Assembly: GCF_036013915.1 (NCBI RefSeq)
Contig: NZ_CP107899.1
Location: forward strand, 372,001-436,000
Length of the DNA: 64,000 bases
Direction: 5' to 3'
DNA from: Streptomyces sp. NBC_00464
Lineage (GTDB): Bacteria; Actinomycetota; Actinomycetes; Streptomycetales; Streptomycetaceae
This document shows, in pieces, positions 24,467 through 35,362 of the stretch; the first letter of the stretch is position 1; each line of letters begins with the position of its first letter. Made by a program: the position numbers and the translations under genes. The notes under the pieces are model-generated. The model had not been told where the DNA came from. It searched no databases and saw only the letters and a program-made list of their open reading frames with translations.

Positions 24467-25995
24467 GACGTCGGGCTCCCTTCCATCACGAGGTCGAGTA
24501 CGCGGTGCTCGTCGAGCTCCCCGGCAGGCGCCGTGTGGACGACGCGGCCCTCACGGAGGACCAGCACCCGGTCGGCGAGGCCCAGGACTTCGGGCACTTC
24601 GCTGGAGACGAGCAGAACGGCGAGGCCTTCGTCGGCCAGCCGGCGGATCACGGCGTAGAGCTCGGCGCGGGCGCCGACGTCCACTCCGCGCGTCGGTTCG
24701 TCGAGCAGCAGCACCCGGCAGCCGCGCAGCAGCCAGCGGGCGAGGACCGCCTTCTGCTGGTTGCCGCCGGACAGGGTGCGGACGGGGGTGTCCGGGTTGT
24801 CGGGGCGCAGGGAGAGTTCGCGGGTGGCGGCGCGGGCCGCTTTGCGTTCGGCTCCCCGATCGACCCAACCTGCCCTGGAGAAACGGGACATGGAGGATAC
24901 GGAGACATTGCGGGTGACGGATTCGAGCATCAGCAGGGCCTGCGCCTTGCGTTCCTCGGGGGCGAGGCCGATGCCTGCGGCGACGGCGGCGCGTACGCTG
25001 CCGGGCCGCAGCGGCTTGCCGGCGACCGTGACCCGGCCGGCGGTGGCCCTGCGGGCGCCGTAGATGGTCTCCAGGATCTCGGAGCGCCCGGAGCCGACGA
25101 GTCCGGCGAGGCCGACGATCTCGCCGGGCCTGAGCTCCAGGTCGACGGGTTCGAACTCGCCCTTCCTGGTGAGGCCCTGGACCGTGAGGACCGGGGCGCC
25201 GGCGGGCCGGGCGTCCTCGGGAGCGACTTCGGGCCGGGGCGGGAAGACGTACTCGACGTTGCGACCGGTCATCATGGCAACGATGTCGCGCGTCGGTGTG
25301 GACTCGGCGGGGAGTCCCACCGCGACGGCCCTGCCGTCCTTGAGCACGGTCACGCGGTCGCCGATCCGGCGGATCTCCTCCAGACGGTGCGATATGTAGA
25401 CGACGGCGACGCCGTCGGCGGTCAGCGAGGCGACGATCCGGAAGAGGTTGTCGACCTCGTCGGGGTCGAGGGCGGCGGACGGCTCGTCCATCACGATGAG
25501 GCGTACGTCGTGGGAGAGGGCCCGGGCCATCGAGACGATCTGCTGCTGGGCCGCGGAGAGTTCACCGACCGCGCGGGCGGGATCGATCTCCGGGTGGCCG
25601 AGCCGTCTCAGCAGGGCGGCGGCCGCGGTCCGGCCGTCGCGGATGCGGACCACGAAGCCGGCGCTGGTGGGTTCATGGCCCAGGAAGACGTTCTCGGCGA
25701 CCGACAGGCCCTCCACCAGGTCGAGTTCCTGGTAGATGGTGGCGATCCCGAGACGCATCGCAGTGATGGGCGACTTGAGTACGGCGGGCTCGCCGCACCA
25801 GGTGATCTCGCCGTCGTCGGGCTGGTGGGCCCCGGCGAGCACCTTGATGAGGGTGGACTTTCCGGCGCCGTTCTGGCCGAGGAGGCAGTGGACTTCGCCC
25901 GGCTGGACCTCCAGGTCCACGCCGTCGAGGGCGCGCACACCGGGGAAGGACTTGGTGATGCCGGACATGGTGAGCAGCGGTGGTTCTGGAGCCAT
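24463..25995 (-). CDS. Sugar ABC transporter ATPase with two nucleotide-binding domains (RbsA-like)
   Basis: 510 residues. The first domain has Walker A GQNGAGKST, a degenerate signature (VGELSAAQQQ) and Walker B LIVMDEPSAAL. The second has GLVGSGRSE in place of Walker A, signature LSGGNQQK and Walker B LLLDEPTRG. The degenerate second P-loop is usual for CUT2 importers. The ATG at 25995 follows GAGGGG; the frame extends further upstream but is Pro-rich shadow sequence. It is the first gene of the transporter operon, 166 nt downstream of the ROK gene on the same strand. Confidence 0.9.
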   Translation of the reverse strand: MAPEPPLLTMSGITKSFPGVRALDGVDLEVQPGEVHCLLGQNGAGKSTLIKVLAGAHQPDDGEITWCGEPAVLKSPITAMRLGIATIYQELDLVEGLSVAENVFLGHEPTSAGFVVRIRDGRTAAAALLRRLGHPEIDPARAVGELSAAQQQIVSMARALSHDVRLIVMDEPSAALDPDEVDNLFRIVASLTADGVAVVYISHRLEEIRRIGDRVTVLKDGRAVAVGLPAESTPTRDIVAMMTGRNVEYVFPPRPEVAPEDARPAGAPVLTVQGLTRKGEFEPVDLELRPGEIVGLAGLVGSGRSEILETIYGARRATAGRVTVAGKPLRPGSVRAAVAAGIGLAPEERKAQALLMLESVTRNVSVSSMSRFSRAGWVDRGAERKAARAATRELSLRPDNPDTPVRTLSGGNQQKAVLARWLLRGCRVLLLDEPTRGVDVGARAELYAVIRRLADEGLAVLLVSSEVPEVLGLADRVLVLREGRVVHTAPAGELDEHRVLDLVMEGSPTS

Positions 25996-26161
25996 GACAA
26001 ATCCCCTCGGCGGGTGCGGCCGGTGAGCGGGCAGGGCGCAGTGCGGTCCCGGGGCGTTCCCGGACCCCGGCCTGGAGCGCGGGGCGGTGCCTTGATGGTC
26101 GGCGGGCGGTGGTGCGGGCCGATGAAAGGTGGGACGGGTGAAGGGTGGGACAGGTGAAGGG

Positions 26162-27352
26162 TCAGGCGGGTGAGAAGAGGTGGTCACTGATGAGCCTGGC
26201 CGCGCCGATGACTCCGGCGACGGGTCCGAGCTCGCCCAGCACGATCGGGAGGTTGCCGGTGGCCAGCGGCAGGGACTGCCGGTAGACCTGGGTCCGGACG
26301 CTGGCCAGCAGCGTGTGGCCCAGTCCGGTCACCCCGCCGCCGATCACCACCAGACCGGGGTTGAAGAAGCTGACGAGTCCCGCGATGACCTGTCCGACCC
26401 GGTTGCCGCCTTCACGGATCAGGTCGAGCGAGGTGGGGTCGCCGGCGGCCGCGGCGGCGGCCACGTCGACTGCGGTGAGCTTCCCGGACGCCTCCAGCCG
26501 GGCCGCGAGCTCCGGGGACCGTCCGGCACGTGCCGCGTCCTCGGCGTCGCGGGCCAGTGCGGCACCGCTGAAGTGTGCTTCCAGGCAGCCCCGGTTGCCG
26601 CAGGCGCAGGAACGCCCGTCGGGTTCGACCTGGATGTGGCCGATGTCGCCGGCGCTGCCCGTCGTACCGCGGTGGACCTCTCCGCCGACGACGATGCCGC
26701 AGCCGATGCCGGTGCCGATCTTGACGCAGAGGAAGTCGCCCACGGAGCGGGCGACGCCCGCGTGCTGCTCCCCCATCGCCATCAGATTCACGTCGTTGTC
26801 GACCATGACGGGGCAGCCCAGCTCCTGGCTGAGTGCCTCGCGGACCGGGAAACCGTCCCAGCCGGGCATGATCGGCGGTGCGACCGGGATGCCTTCGGGA
26901 AAGCGGACCGGTCCCGGTACGCCGATGCCCGCGCCGTCGAACCCTTCGGCGAGCCCGGAGGCCCGGAGCTTGGCCGCCATGGACAGCACCTGCTCGAAGA
27001 TGGCCACGGGGCCTTCGCGTACGTCCATGGGGTGGTTGAGGTGGCCCAGGACCTCCAGCTCCGCGTTGGTGACCGCCACATCGACCGAGGTGGCGCCGAT
27101 GTCGACGCCGAGGAAGCGCAGTGCCGGGGCGAGCCGGATGTTGTGCGAGCGACGCCCGCCGCGGGATGCGGCGAGTCCGTCGGCCACGACAAGGCCGGTC
27201 TCCAGCAGTCTGTCCACCTCGACGGCGAGCTTGGAGCGGGAGAGATCGACCTGATCCCCCAGCTGTGCCCGTGAGTTGGGCCCGCCGTCGCGCAACAGCC
27301 GGAGCAGTCGCGCCTGATGCGCATTCGCGGGTCGTGCCGTCATACGTCTCAC
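26162..27352 (-). CDS. ROK-family transcriptional repressor
   Basis: 396 residues. The N-terminal winged HTH spans about 10-60 (NSRAQLGDQVDLSRSKLAVEV). The ROK kinase-fold domain follows (VDIGATSVDVAV, GAGIGVPGPV) with the zinc-binding motif CACGNRGCLEAHFSG. It most likely senses the sugar imported by the adjacent ABC transporter and represses that operon. A palindrome at 27453-27475 lies about 100 nt upstream of its start and recurs before the secreted ThuA gene. The start may instead be the ATG at 27343 (MTARP). Confidence 0.88.
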   Translation of the reverse strand: MRRMTARPANAHQARLLRLLRDGGPNSRAQLGDQVDLSRSKLAVEVDRLLETGLVVADGLAASRGGRRSHNIRLAPALRFLGVDIGATSVDVAVTNAELEVLGHLNHPMDVREGPVAIFEQVLSMAAKLRASGLAEGFDGAGIGVPGPVRFPEGIPVAPPIMPGWDGFPVREALSQELGCPVMVDNDVNLMAMGEQHAGVARSVGDFLCVKIGTGIGCGIVVGGEVHRGTTGSAGDIGHIQVEPDGRSCACGNRGCLEAHFSGAALARDAEDAARAGRSPELAARLEASGKLTAVDVAAAAAAGDPTSLDLIREGGNRVGQVIAGLVSFFNPGLVVIGGGVTGLGHTLLASVRTQVYRQSLPLATGNLPIVLGELGPVAGVIGAARLISDHLFSPA

Positions 27353-27452
27353 GCGCCCCTCCCCGCCACATCGGCCTGTCCGTCGGGCTTTGGAGGGGAA
27401 CGTAGCAGCGCTTGCCGGGAGTGGGAAGAAGTTGCGCAGGAATCCACCTCAA

Positions 27453-27475
27453 CTTTCTCCACCCTGAGGACAAAG
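27453..27475. promoter_or_regulatory. Inverted-repeat operator, copy 1 (CTTTCTCC-N7-GGACAAAG)
   Basis: CTTTCTCC at 27453-27460 and GGACAAAG at 27468-27475 are separated by 7 nt, matching 19780-19802 in both halves and spacing. It sits between the divergent ROK and AraC genes, so it can control both. An overlapping AAGTTG-N15-CAACTT inverted repeat (27429-27455) is also present. Binding by the ROK protein is inferred. Confidence 0.6.
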
Positions 27476-27506
27476 AGGGGTTTCGAGGCCCTCCGATCCG
27501 CTCCCG

Positions 27507-27512
27507 TAACAT
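27507..27512 (+). promoter_or_regulatory. Minus-10 element TAACAT for a leaderless araC-type mRNA
   Basis: TAACAT ends 6 nt before the ATG at 27519, and no ribosome site precedes that ATG. In Streptomyces a TANNNT box placed this way predicts transcription starting at the A of the start codon. Confidence 0.55.
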
Positions 27513-27518
27513 GAATGG

Positions 27519-28406
27519 ATGCGGACCTTCACGCACGGTACGGCTGTGTGGGACGTCGCAAGCCCGCAGCGTCCCAGCAAGGTGGCCGGGCTCAGCATGG
27601 CCGGGTTCCGCGCCCCGGACATGGACACGCTCCGAATGGTCCCGCACCCGGCCGTGACGCTGCTCCTGGAGTTCGGCGCGGGCTCACCCGTCCTCGACTG
27701 TGCCGCCGGGCAGCAGCGGGGAAGCCTCGTGGCCGGGCCGGGACTGGGGGCCGGAGGCGCGGTCCGGGCGTGGGGAGAGAACATCGAGTGCGTACAGGTG
27801 CGTCTGTCCCCGGTGATCGCACGCGCGGTTCTGGGTGTCTCCCCCGCCGGCCTCGACGGCGCCGTCGTGTCCCTGAACGACCTGTGGGGCCGGGAGGCGT
27901 GCCGGATCCGCGAGCAACTGGGCGAAGTCCCGTCGTGGCAGGACCGCTTCGAGTTGACGGACGCGCTGCTCACCCGCCGGTACGCGGCGGGGCCTTCGGT
28001 GGATCCGGAGGTGGCGTGGGCCTGGCACCGGATCATCGGCAGCCGCGGCCTGGTCCGGGTCGACGGACTCGCGGCCGAGGTCGGCTGGAGCCGCAAGCGT
28101 CTGTGGTCCCGGTTCCGGTCGCAGCTCGGCCTCCCGCCCAAGCGCGCGGTGAAGCTGGTCCGCTTCGACCATGCCGCCCACCGCCTGGTGGCGGGCGTGG
28201 GCGCGGCCCGGGTGGCGGCCGACGCCGGCTACACCGACCAGTCCCATCTGCATCGTGACGTCCTGGCCTTCACCGGGGCGACCCCGGCGACCGTGGCCGA
28301 CGAACGGTTTCTCGCCGTTGACGACCTCGCGTGGCCCGGTCACGGAACACCCGCCGGTCCGCACGCCTCCAAGGACCTCCGGCCCGGCCGCCGGCCGGAG
28401 GTGTGA
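27519..28406 (+). CDS. AraC-family transcriptional regulator
   Basis: 295 residues. The C-terminal two-HTH AraC domain covers about 165-260 (LAAEVGWSRKRLWSRFRSQLGLPPKRAVKLVRF, continued by VAADAGYTDQSHLHRDVLAFTG, here quoted in parts). The N-terminal 150 residues are a putative effector domain of the DUF6597-like type without a clear ligand motif. It is divergent from the ROK repressor and appears leaderless. Its targets are unknown; the sugar operon is one candidate by position. Confidence 0.85.
   Translation: MRTFTHGTAVWDVASPQRPSKVAGLSMAGFRAPDMDTLRMVPHPAVTLLLEFGAGSPVLDCAAGQQRGSLVAGPGLGAGGAVRAWGENIECVQVRLSPVIARAVLGVSPAGLDGAVVSLNDLWGREACRIREQLGEVPSWQDRFELTDALLTRRYAAGPSVDPEVAWAWHRIIGSRGLVRVDGLAAEVGWSRKRLWSRFRSQLGLPPKRAVKLVRFDHAAHRLVAGVGAARVAADAGYTDQSHLHRDVLAFTGATPATVADERFLAVDDLAWPGHGTPAGPHASKDLRPGRRPEV
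28375..28402. terminator. Hairpin at the end of the araC-type gene
   Basis: The 10-nt arms 28375-28384 and 28393-28402 are perfect complements with an 8-nt loop. The structure overlaps the last coding codons of the AraC gene and precedes the convergent gntR stop by 67 nt. It may terminate either transcript. Confidence 0.45.
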
Positions 28407-28469
28407 GGGTCTGAGGCCTGCCGCCGCGAGCACCGGGCCCGCGGTACGCACGGGGCGCGCGGCGCGGCG

Positions 28470-29147
28470 TCAGCTCTCTTCGCGCTGGTGGTACGTCTGC
28501 CGGGTGTGCTCCGTGTGGGCCCGCATGACCGCCGTCGCCCGCTGTTCGTCGCGCGAGGAGATCGCGGCGATCAGGGAGCGGTGCTCGATCCAGGACTGGG
28601 TACCGCGCTGCCGGGCGACAGGGGTGTAGTACCAGCGGACCCGGGCGTCCACCTGCCCGGCCAGTTCGGCGAGGACGACATTGCCGGCCAGCTGCATGAC
28701 CTTGGCGTGGAAGGCGGCGTTGGTCGCCACCGCCAGGTCCACGTCGTCGTCGGCGACGGCCTGTTCCCCCTTGGCGCAGAGCTCCTCCAGTGCGGCGATG
28801 CCCGCCGTGCCGGAGTTGGCGGCGGCCAGCCGGGCGGCCTCCGCCTCCAGGAGCGTGCGGACCGAGAGCAGTTGGTCCGCCTCCTCCTCCGTGGGCTCAT
28901 GGACGAACGCACCCTGGGCAGGGCGCAGATCGACCCATCCCTCGGTGTTGAGCCGCTGCAACGCCTCCCGCACCGGCTGCCGGGACACGCCGAGATGGCC
29001 GGCCAGCTCGCTCTCGACCAGATGCTGGCCGGGGCGGAGCGCCCGGGTGGTGATGAGTTCGAGCAGCGCCTCATAGACGCGCTCGCGCAGCGGACCGGGC
29101 CGTTCCAGCTTCGGCACAGCCCCCTGCGGCAGTCCTGTGGACAACAT
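28470..29147 (-). CDS. GntR-family regulator (FCD/FadR type), probable oxalate/formate regulator
   Basis: 225 residues. The winged HTH is at about 15-80 (VYEALLELITTRALRPGQ, LGVSRQPVREALQRL) and the helical FCD ligand domain is at about 90-215 (ATNAAFHAKVMQLAGN, SLIAAISSRD). FCD regulators usually bind carboxylic acids. The ATG at 29147 follows a GGAGGGGGA site; a longer start at 29174 would run into its own putative operator. The motif 29181-29192 lies 34 nt upstream and is shared with the oxalate and formate operons, so autoregulation and control of both are likely (inference). Confidence 0.85.
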   Translation of the reverse strand: MLSTGLPQGAVPKLERPGPLRERVYEALLELITTRALRPGQHLVESELAGHLGVSRQPVREALQRLNTEGWVDLRPAQGAFVHEPTEEEADQLLSVRTLLEAEAARLAAANSGTAGIAALEELCAKGEQAVADDDVDLAVATNAAFHAKVMQLAGNVVLAELAGQVDARVRWYYTPVARQRGTQSWIEHRSLIAAISSRDEQRATAVMRAHTEHTRQTYHQREES

Positions 29148-29180
29148 CGCGGTCCCCCTCCGGGCGACGAGCAATTGCTT

Positions 29181-29192
29181 ATCGTCTACAGT
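29181..29192 (-). promoter_or_regulatory. ACTGTAGACGAT motif upstream of gntR
   Basis: On the minus strand this reads ACTGTAGACGAT. It differs at one base from the site at 30301-30312 and shares the ACTGTA core with 880-891. It lies in the 64-nt gap between the FabH-like gene and gntR, so gntR probably has its own, autoregulated promoter. Confidence 0.5.
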
Positions 29193-29211
29193 CTACCGAG
29201 CACAACGCGCC

Positions 29212-30162
29212 TCAGGGACAGCGGATCACCTGTCCGGCATAACTGAGGTTCCCGCCGAAGCCGAAAAGCAGCGCCGGAGCGCCGGTGGCGACCTCGCCCC
29301 GCTCCACCAGCTTGGACAGGGCCATCGGGATCGAGGCGGCGGATGTATTACCGGAATCCACCACATCCCGGGCAATGACCGCGTTGACCGCGCCGATCTT
29401 CCTGGCGACGGGTTCGATGATCCTCAGATTGGCCTGATGCAACACCACCGCGGCGAGATCCTCGGGGGTGATCCCGGCCTTCTCGCACACCTTGCGCGCG
29501 ATGGGCGGCAGCTGAGTGGTGGCCCAGCGGTAGACGGACTGCCCCTCCTGGGCGAAGCGCGGCGGCGTGCCCTCGATCCGTACCGCATCCCCCATCCCCG
29601 GCACGGAACCCCACAACACCGGCCCGATCCCGGGCCGGCCATCCGCCCCGGAGTCGGCGACCACGACCGCCGCACCGGCGCCGTCACCCATCAGCACACA
29701 GCTGGAGCGGTCGGTCCAGTCGACGATGTCGCCCATCTTGTCGGCGCCGATCACGAGGGCGCGCGTGGCGGCACCGGCCCGGACGGCGTGGTCCGCGGTG
29801 GCGAGGGCGTGGGTGAAACCGGAACACACCACGTTGATGTCCATCACGGCGGGCGAGGACATACCGAGGCGCGCGGCGACCCGGGCCGACATGCTCGGTG
29901 AGCGGTCGATCGCGGTGGAGGTGGCGACCAGGACCAGGTCGATGTCGGACGGCTGCAGGCCGGCAGCGGCGAGGGCCTTGGCGGCCGCGTGCGCGGCCAG
30001 CTCGTCCACCGGCTCGTCGGGGCCACCGAGGTGCCGGGTCTTGATGCCGACACGGCTGGTGATCCACTCGTCGCTGGTGTCGACCATCGCCGCCAGGTCG
30101 TGGTTGGTGAGCACCTTGGCGGGCTGATAGTGGCCGAGCGCCACGACACGTGAGCCGGTCAT
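29212..30162 (-). CDS. FabH-like 3-oxoacyl-ACP synthase III family protein
   Basis: 316 residues with the full catalytic triad of ketosynthase III: Cys113 (NVVCSGFTHAL), His242 (VLHQANLRI) and Asn272 (DSGNTSAASIP). It condenses an acyl-CoA with malonyl-ACP or performs a related acyl transfer in the cytosol. The ATG at 30162 follows GAGGGGAAC; the longer frame toward 31518 is shadow sequence. It is divergent from the fdh operon and shares its 252-nt control region, including the ACTGTAGACAAT motif. There is no acyl carrier protein gene nearby, so it is not housekeeping FabH; its link to formate metabolism is unexplained. Confidence 0.85.
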   Translation of the reverse strand: MTGSRVVALGHYQPAKVLTNHDLAAMVDTSDEWITSRVGIKTRHLGGPDEPVDELAAHAAAKALAAAGLQPSDIDLVLVATSTAIDRSPSMSARVAARLGMSSPAVMDINVVCSGFTHALATADHAVRAGAATRALVIGADKMGDIVDWTDRSSCVLMGDGAGAAVVVADSGADGRPGIGPVLWGSVPGMGDAVRIEGTPPRFAQEGQSVYRWATTQLPPIARKVCEKAGITPEDLAAVVLHQANLRIIEPVARKIGAVNAVIARDVVDSGNTSAASIPMALSKLVERGEVATGAPALLFGFGGNLSYAGQVIRCP

Positions 30163-30300
30163 ATTCAGGTTCCCCTCGCTACATATGGCAGGAACCATCC
30201 AGTCTTGGTCGCTACCGCCCGGTACAGGGGCACGTGATCCCACAGGAATACCGGCCGGAGGTTGGAGGCTTGACAACAGCCTTGACCCTCCAGACCGCAT

Positions 30301-30312
30301 ACTGTAGACAAT
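30301..30312 (+). promoter_or_regulatory. ACTGTAGACAAT motif upstream of the formate dehydrogenase operon
   Basis: The motif lies 102 nt before the first gene of the fdh operon and 138 nt before the divergent FabH-like gene, in an AT-rich patch (30296-30330) that contrasts with the surrounding GC content. A further ATTCTGTCGACTTGACAGT stretch follows (30313-30331), echoing the ATTCGTCGACTGT of the oxalate promoter. Confidence 0.55.
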
Positions 30313-30414
30313 ATTCTGTCGACTTGACAGTGCCTCCCACTTCTCCCACCCGCTCATCCCCCCGCTGCTTCCCCGCTCCCGCCTCGCTCGGTCAGCTACC
30401 GAACGGAGAGCCCC

Positions 30415-31413
30415 GTGAAAGTTGCAGTAGTCGGTGCCGGCGCGATCGGCGCCTATGTCGGGGCCGCGCTCCACCGCGCCGGCGCCGAGGTCCATCTCAT
30501 CGCCCGCGGGCCGCATCTGGCCGCCATGCGCCGTGACGGCGTACGCGTTCTCAGCCCCCGCGGCGACTTCACCGCACGCCCCTCGGCCACCGACGATCCG
30601 TCGGAGGTCGGGCCCGTCGACTTCGTGTTCCTCGGGCTCAAGGCCAACTCGTACACGGCGTCGGGCCCCTTGGTCCACCCGCTGCTCCATGACCGTACGG
30701 CGGTCGTCGCCGCACAGAACGGCATCCCGTGGTGGTACTTCCACGGGCTCGCGGGCCCGCACACCGGGCGCCGCATCAACAGCGTCGACCCGGCCGGCAC
30801 GGTCAGCTCCACGCTGCCGCCCGAGCGGGCCATCGGCTGTGTGGTCTACGCGGCGACGGAGATCGAGGCACCCGGCGTCGTCCGCCATCTCGAAGGGACC
30901 CGGTTCGCCGTCGGGGAGCCCGACCTGACCCTGTCGCGGCGCTGCCACGACTTCAGCGAGGCCATGGTCGCCGGCGGGCTCAAGTGCCCCGTCGAGGCGG
31001 ATCTGCGCAAGGACATCTGGATCAAGCTCATCGGCAACATCTCGTTCAACCCGATCAGCGCGCTGTCCCGGGCCACCATGGGCCAGATCTGCCACCACCC
31101 GGACACCCGCGCGCTCGTGGAGTCGATGATGCGCGAGACCCTCGGTGTCGCGGCCTCGGTCGGCTGCCGGCCCGAGATCTCCGTGGAACGGCGCATCGCC
31201 GACGCCGAACGCGTCGGCGACCACAAGACCTCCACCCTCCAGGACCTGGAGAAGGGCAAGCCCCTCGAACTCGACGTGCTCCTCGCGGCCGTCGTCGAAC
31301 TGGTCGACCTGGCCGGGGCACCCGTCCCGACGCTGCGCGCCGTCCACGCGCTCGCCGACCTCCTCGCCTCCACCTCCTCGGCCGCCACGGCGCCAGCAGG
31401 GAGCGCACCATGA
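30415..31413 (+). CDS. 2-dehydropantoate 2-reductase (PanE/ApbA)-family protein
   Basis: 332 residues starting with GTG after CGGAGAG. The N-terminal Rossmann motif is VAVVGAGAIGAYVGAAL and the C-terminal domain has the family lysine/asparagine region (DIWIKLIGNISFNPISALS). PanE reduces ketopantoate with NADPH, but many paralogues act on other 2-oxo or 2-hydroxy acids. It is first in the fdh operon and its stop overlaps the fdhA ATG (ATGA), which argues for a role in oxalate/formate or related oxo-acid metabolism and not pantothenate synthesis (inference). Confidence 0.8.
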   Translation: MKVAVVGAGAIGAYVGAALHRAGAEVHLIARGPHLAAMRRDGVRVLSPRGDFTARPSATDDPSEVGPVDFVFLGLKANSYTASGPLVHPLLHDRTAVVAAQNGIPWWYFHGLAGPHTGRRINSVDPAGTVSSTLPPERAIGCVVYAATEIEAPGVVRHLEGTRFAVGEPDLTLSRRCHDFSEAMVAGGLKCPVEADLRKDIWIKLIGNISFNPISALSRATMGQICHHPDTRALVESMMRETLGVAASVGCRPEISVERRIADAERVGDHKTSTLQDLEKGKPLELDVLLAAVVELVDLAGAPVPTLRAVHALADLLASTSSAATAPAGSAP

Positions 31414-33337
31414 ACGACAACCGCAAGCGGCGCGAGCGCAAGCAGTACGAGCGGCTGACGCATCCGCTGGTCCGGGACACGGACGGCGTCCTGCGGCAGG
31501 CAAGCTGGGACGAGGCACTGGACCGCGCGGCTGCCGGTTTCCGGCAGGCCCGTCAGGCGCACGGCCCCGACGCCTTCGCGATGCTCTCCTGCGCCCGCGC
31601 CACGAACGAGATGAACTACGTGGCGCAGAAGTTCACCCGGGTGGTGATGGGCACCAACAACGTGGACTCCTGCAACCGCACCTGTCACGCCCCGAGCGTC
31701 GCCGGCCTCTCCGCCGCCTTCGGCTCGGGCGGCGGCACCTCCTCGTACGAGGAGGTCGAGCACACGGACCTCATCGTGATGTGGGGTTCCAACGCCCGGT
31801 TCGCGCACCCGATCTTCTTCCAGCACGTGCTGAAGGGCATCCACAACGGTGCCCGCCTGCACGCCGTCGACCCGCGCCGCACTTCGACGGCCCAGTGGGC
31901 GGAGAGCTGGCTGGGCCTGAACGTCGGTACGGACATCCCCCTCGCCCATGCCATCGGCCGCGAGATCATCCATGCCGGACTGGTCAACCAGGCGTTCGTG
32001 GACCGCGCGACGACCGGCTTCGAGGAGTACGCGGCGCTCGTCGAGCCGTGGACGCTCTCGGCTGCCGAGCAGGTGACCGGAGTGCCCGCCGAGGCCATCC
32101 GCGATCTGGCCCACGCCTACGCCACCGCCGAACGGGCCCAGTTGTGCTGGACCCTCGGCATCACCGAGCACCACAACGGCACCGACAACGTCCGCGCACT
32201 GATCAACCTGTCGATGCTCACCGGGCACGTCGGCCGGTACGGCTCCGGCGTCCAGCCCCTGCGCGGCCAGAACAACGTGCAGGGCGGCGGCGACATGGGC
32301 GCCATCCCCAACAAGCTGCCCGGCTTCCAGGACATCCTGAACCCCTCGTCCCGGCAGAAGTTCGAACGCTCCTGGGACACCGTCATCCAGCCCCGCTACG
32401 GCAAGACGCTCACCGAGATGTTCGAGTCGATGGAGAGCGGCGAGCTGCGCGCGGTCTACTGCATCGGCGAGAACCCCGCCCAGTCGGAGGCCGACAGCGA
32501 ACAGGCCGTACGACGACTGAAGGCCCTGGACCACCTGGTGGTGCAGGACATCTTCCTGACGAGGACCGCCGAACTCGCGGATGTCGTCCTGCCCGCGACG
32601 GCCGCCTGGGCCGAGACGGACGGGACCACGACCAACAGCGAACGCCGGGTCCAGCGCGTCCGGGCGGCCCTCGTCCCACCGGGCGAGGCCCGGGAGGACA
32701 TCGACATCATCTGCGCCCTGGCCGGACGCCTCGGCCACGACTGGAAGTTCACCGACGCCGAGACGGTCTGGAACGAGCTGCGCTCGCTCTCGCCCGACCA
32801 CTTCGGGATGACGTATGACCGACTGGAGGAGCACCAGGGCCTCCAGTGGCCCTGCCCCGACCCGGAGAAGCTCCCGTCGAGCTTCCTGCACGCCCGGCTC
32901 TGGGAGACCGACCCGGCACGCCGCGGCCCGGCCGCCCCCTTCGGGCTCGTCCAGCACGATCCGCCGGTCGACCTCACGGACGAGGTGTATCCGCTGCGCC
33001 TGACGACCGGCCGCCGCCTCGACTCGTACAACACCGGTGTGCAGAGCGGAGGTTACGCATCTCCCCTGCGCCGCGGCGAGTACATCGAGCTGTGCCCCGA
33101 GGACGCGGTCGCCTACGGTGTCGCGACCGGCGAGGAGGTACGGGTGTCGTCGCGTCGCGGCAGCGTGACCGCGCCGGTGTGGATCGATCCCGGGCTGCGG
33201 CCCGGGCTCGCCTTCATGACGATGCACTTCCCGGACGAGGTCGACACCAACGCGCTGACGATCGAGGCGAACTGCCCGATCGCCGGCACCGCCGAGTTCA
33301 AGGCGTCCGCCGTACGGATCGAGAAGCTGGTGCCCGC

Positions 33338-33347
<10 letters not shown>
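31410..33347 (+). CDS. Formate dehydrogenase catalytic molybdopterin subunit lacking the N-terminal Fe-S domains
   Basis: 645 residues. It begins directly with the molybdopterin oxidoreductase core (RLTHPLVRDTDG, ASWDEALDRAA). The active-site cysteine is Cys92 next to His93 (SCNRTCHAPSVAGL), matching Sec140-His141 of E. coli FdhF, so the enzyme is of the Cys type. The MGD-binding C-terminal domain ends with CPIAGTAEFKASAVRIE. Canonical NAD-linked FdsA proteins (about 950 residues) carry [2Fe-2S], 4Fe-4S and Molybdop_Fe4S4 domains ahead of this core; here they are absent and encoded by the gene at 35359-36219. It oxidises formate to CO2. Its 3' end overlaps the next gene by 10 nt. Confidence 0.88.
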
Positions 33348-35358
<2,011 letters not shown>

Positions 35359-35362
<4 letters not shown>

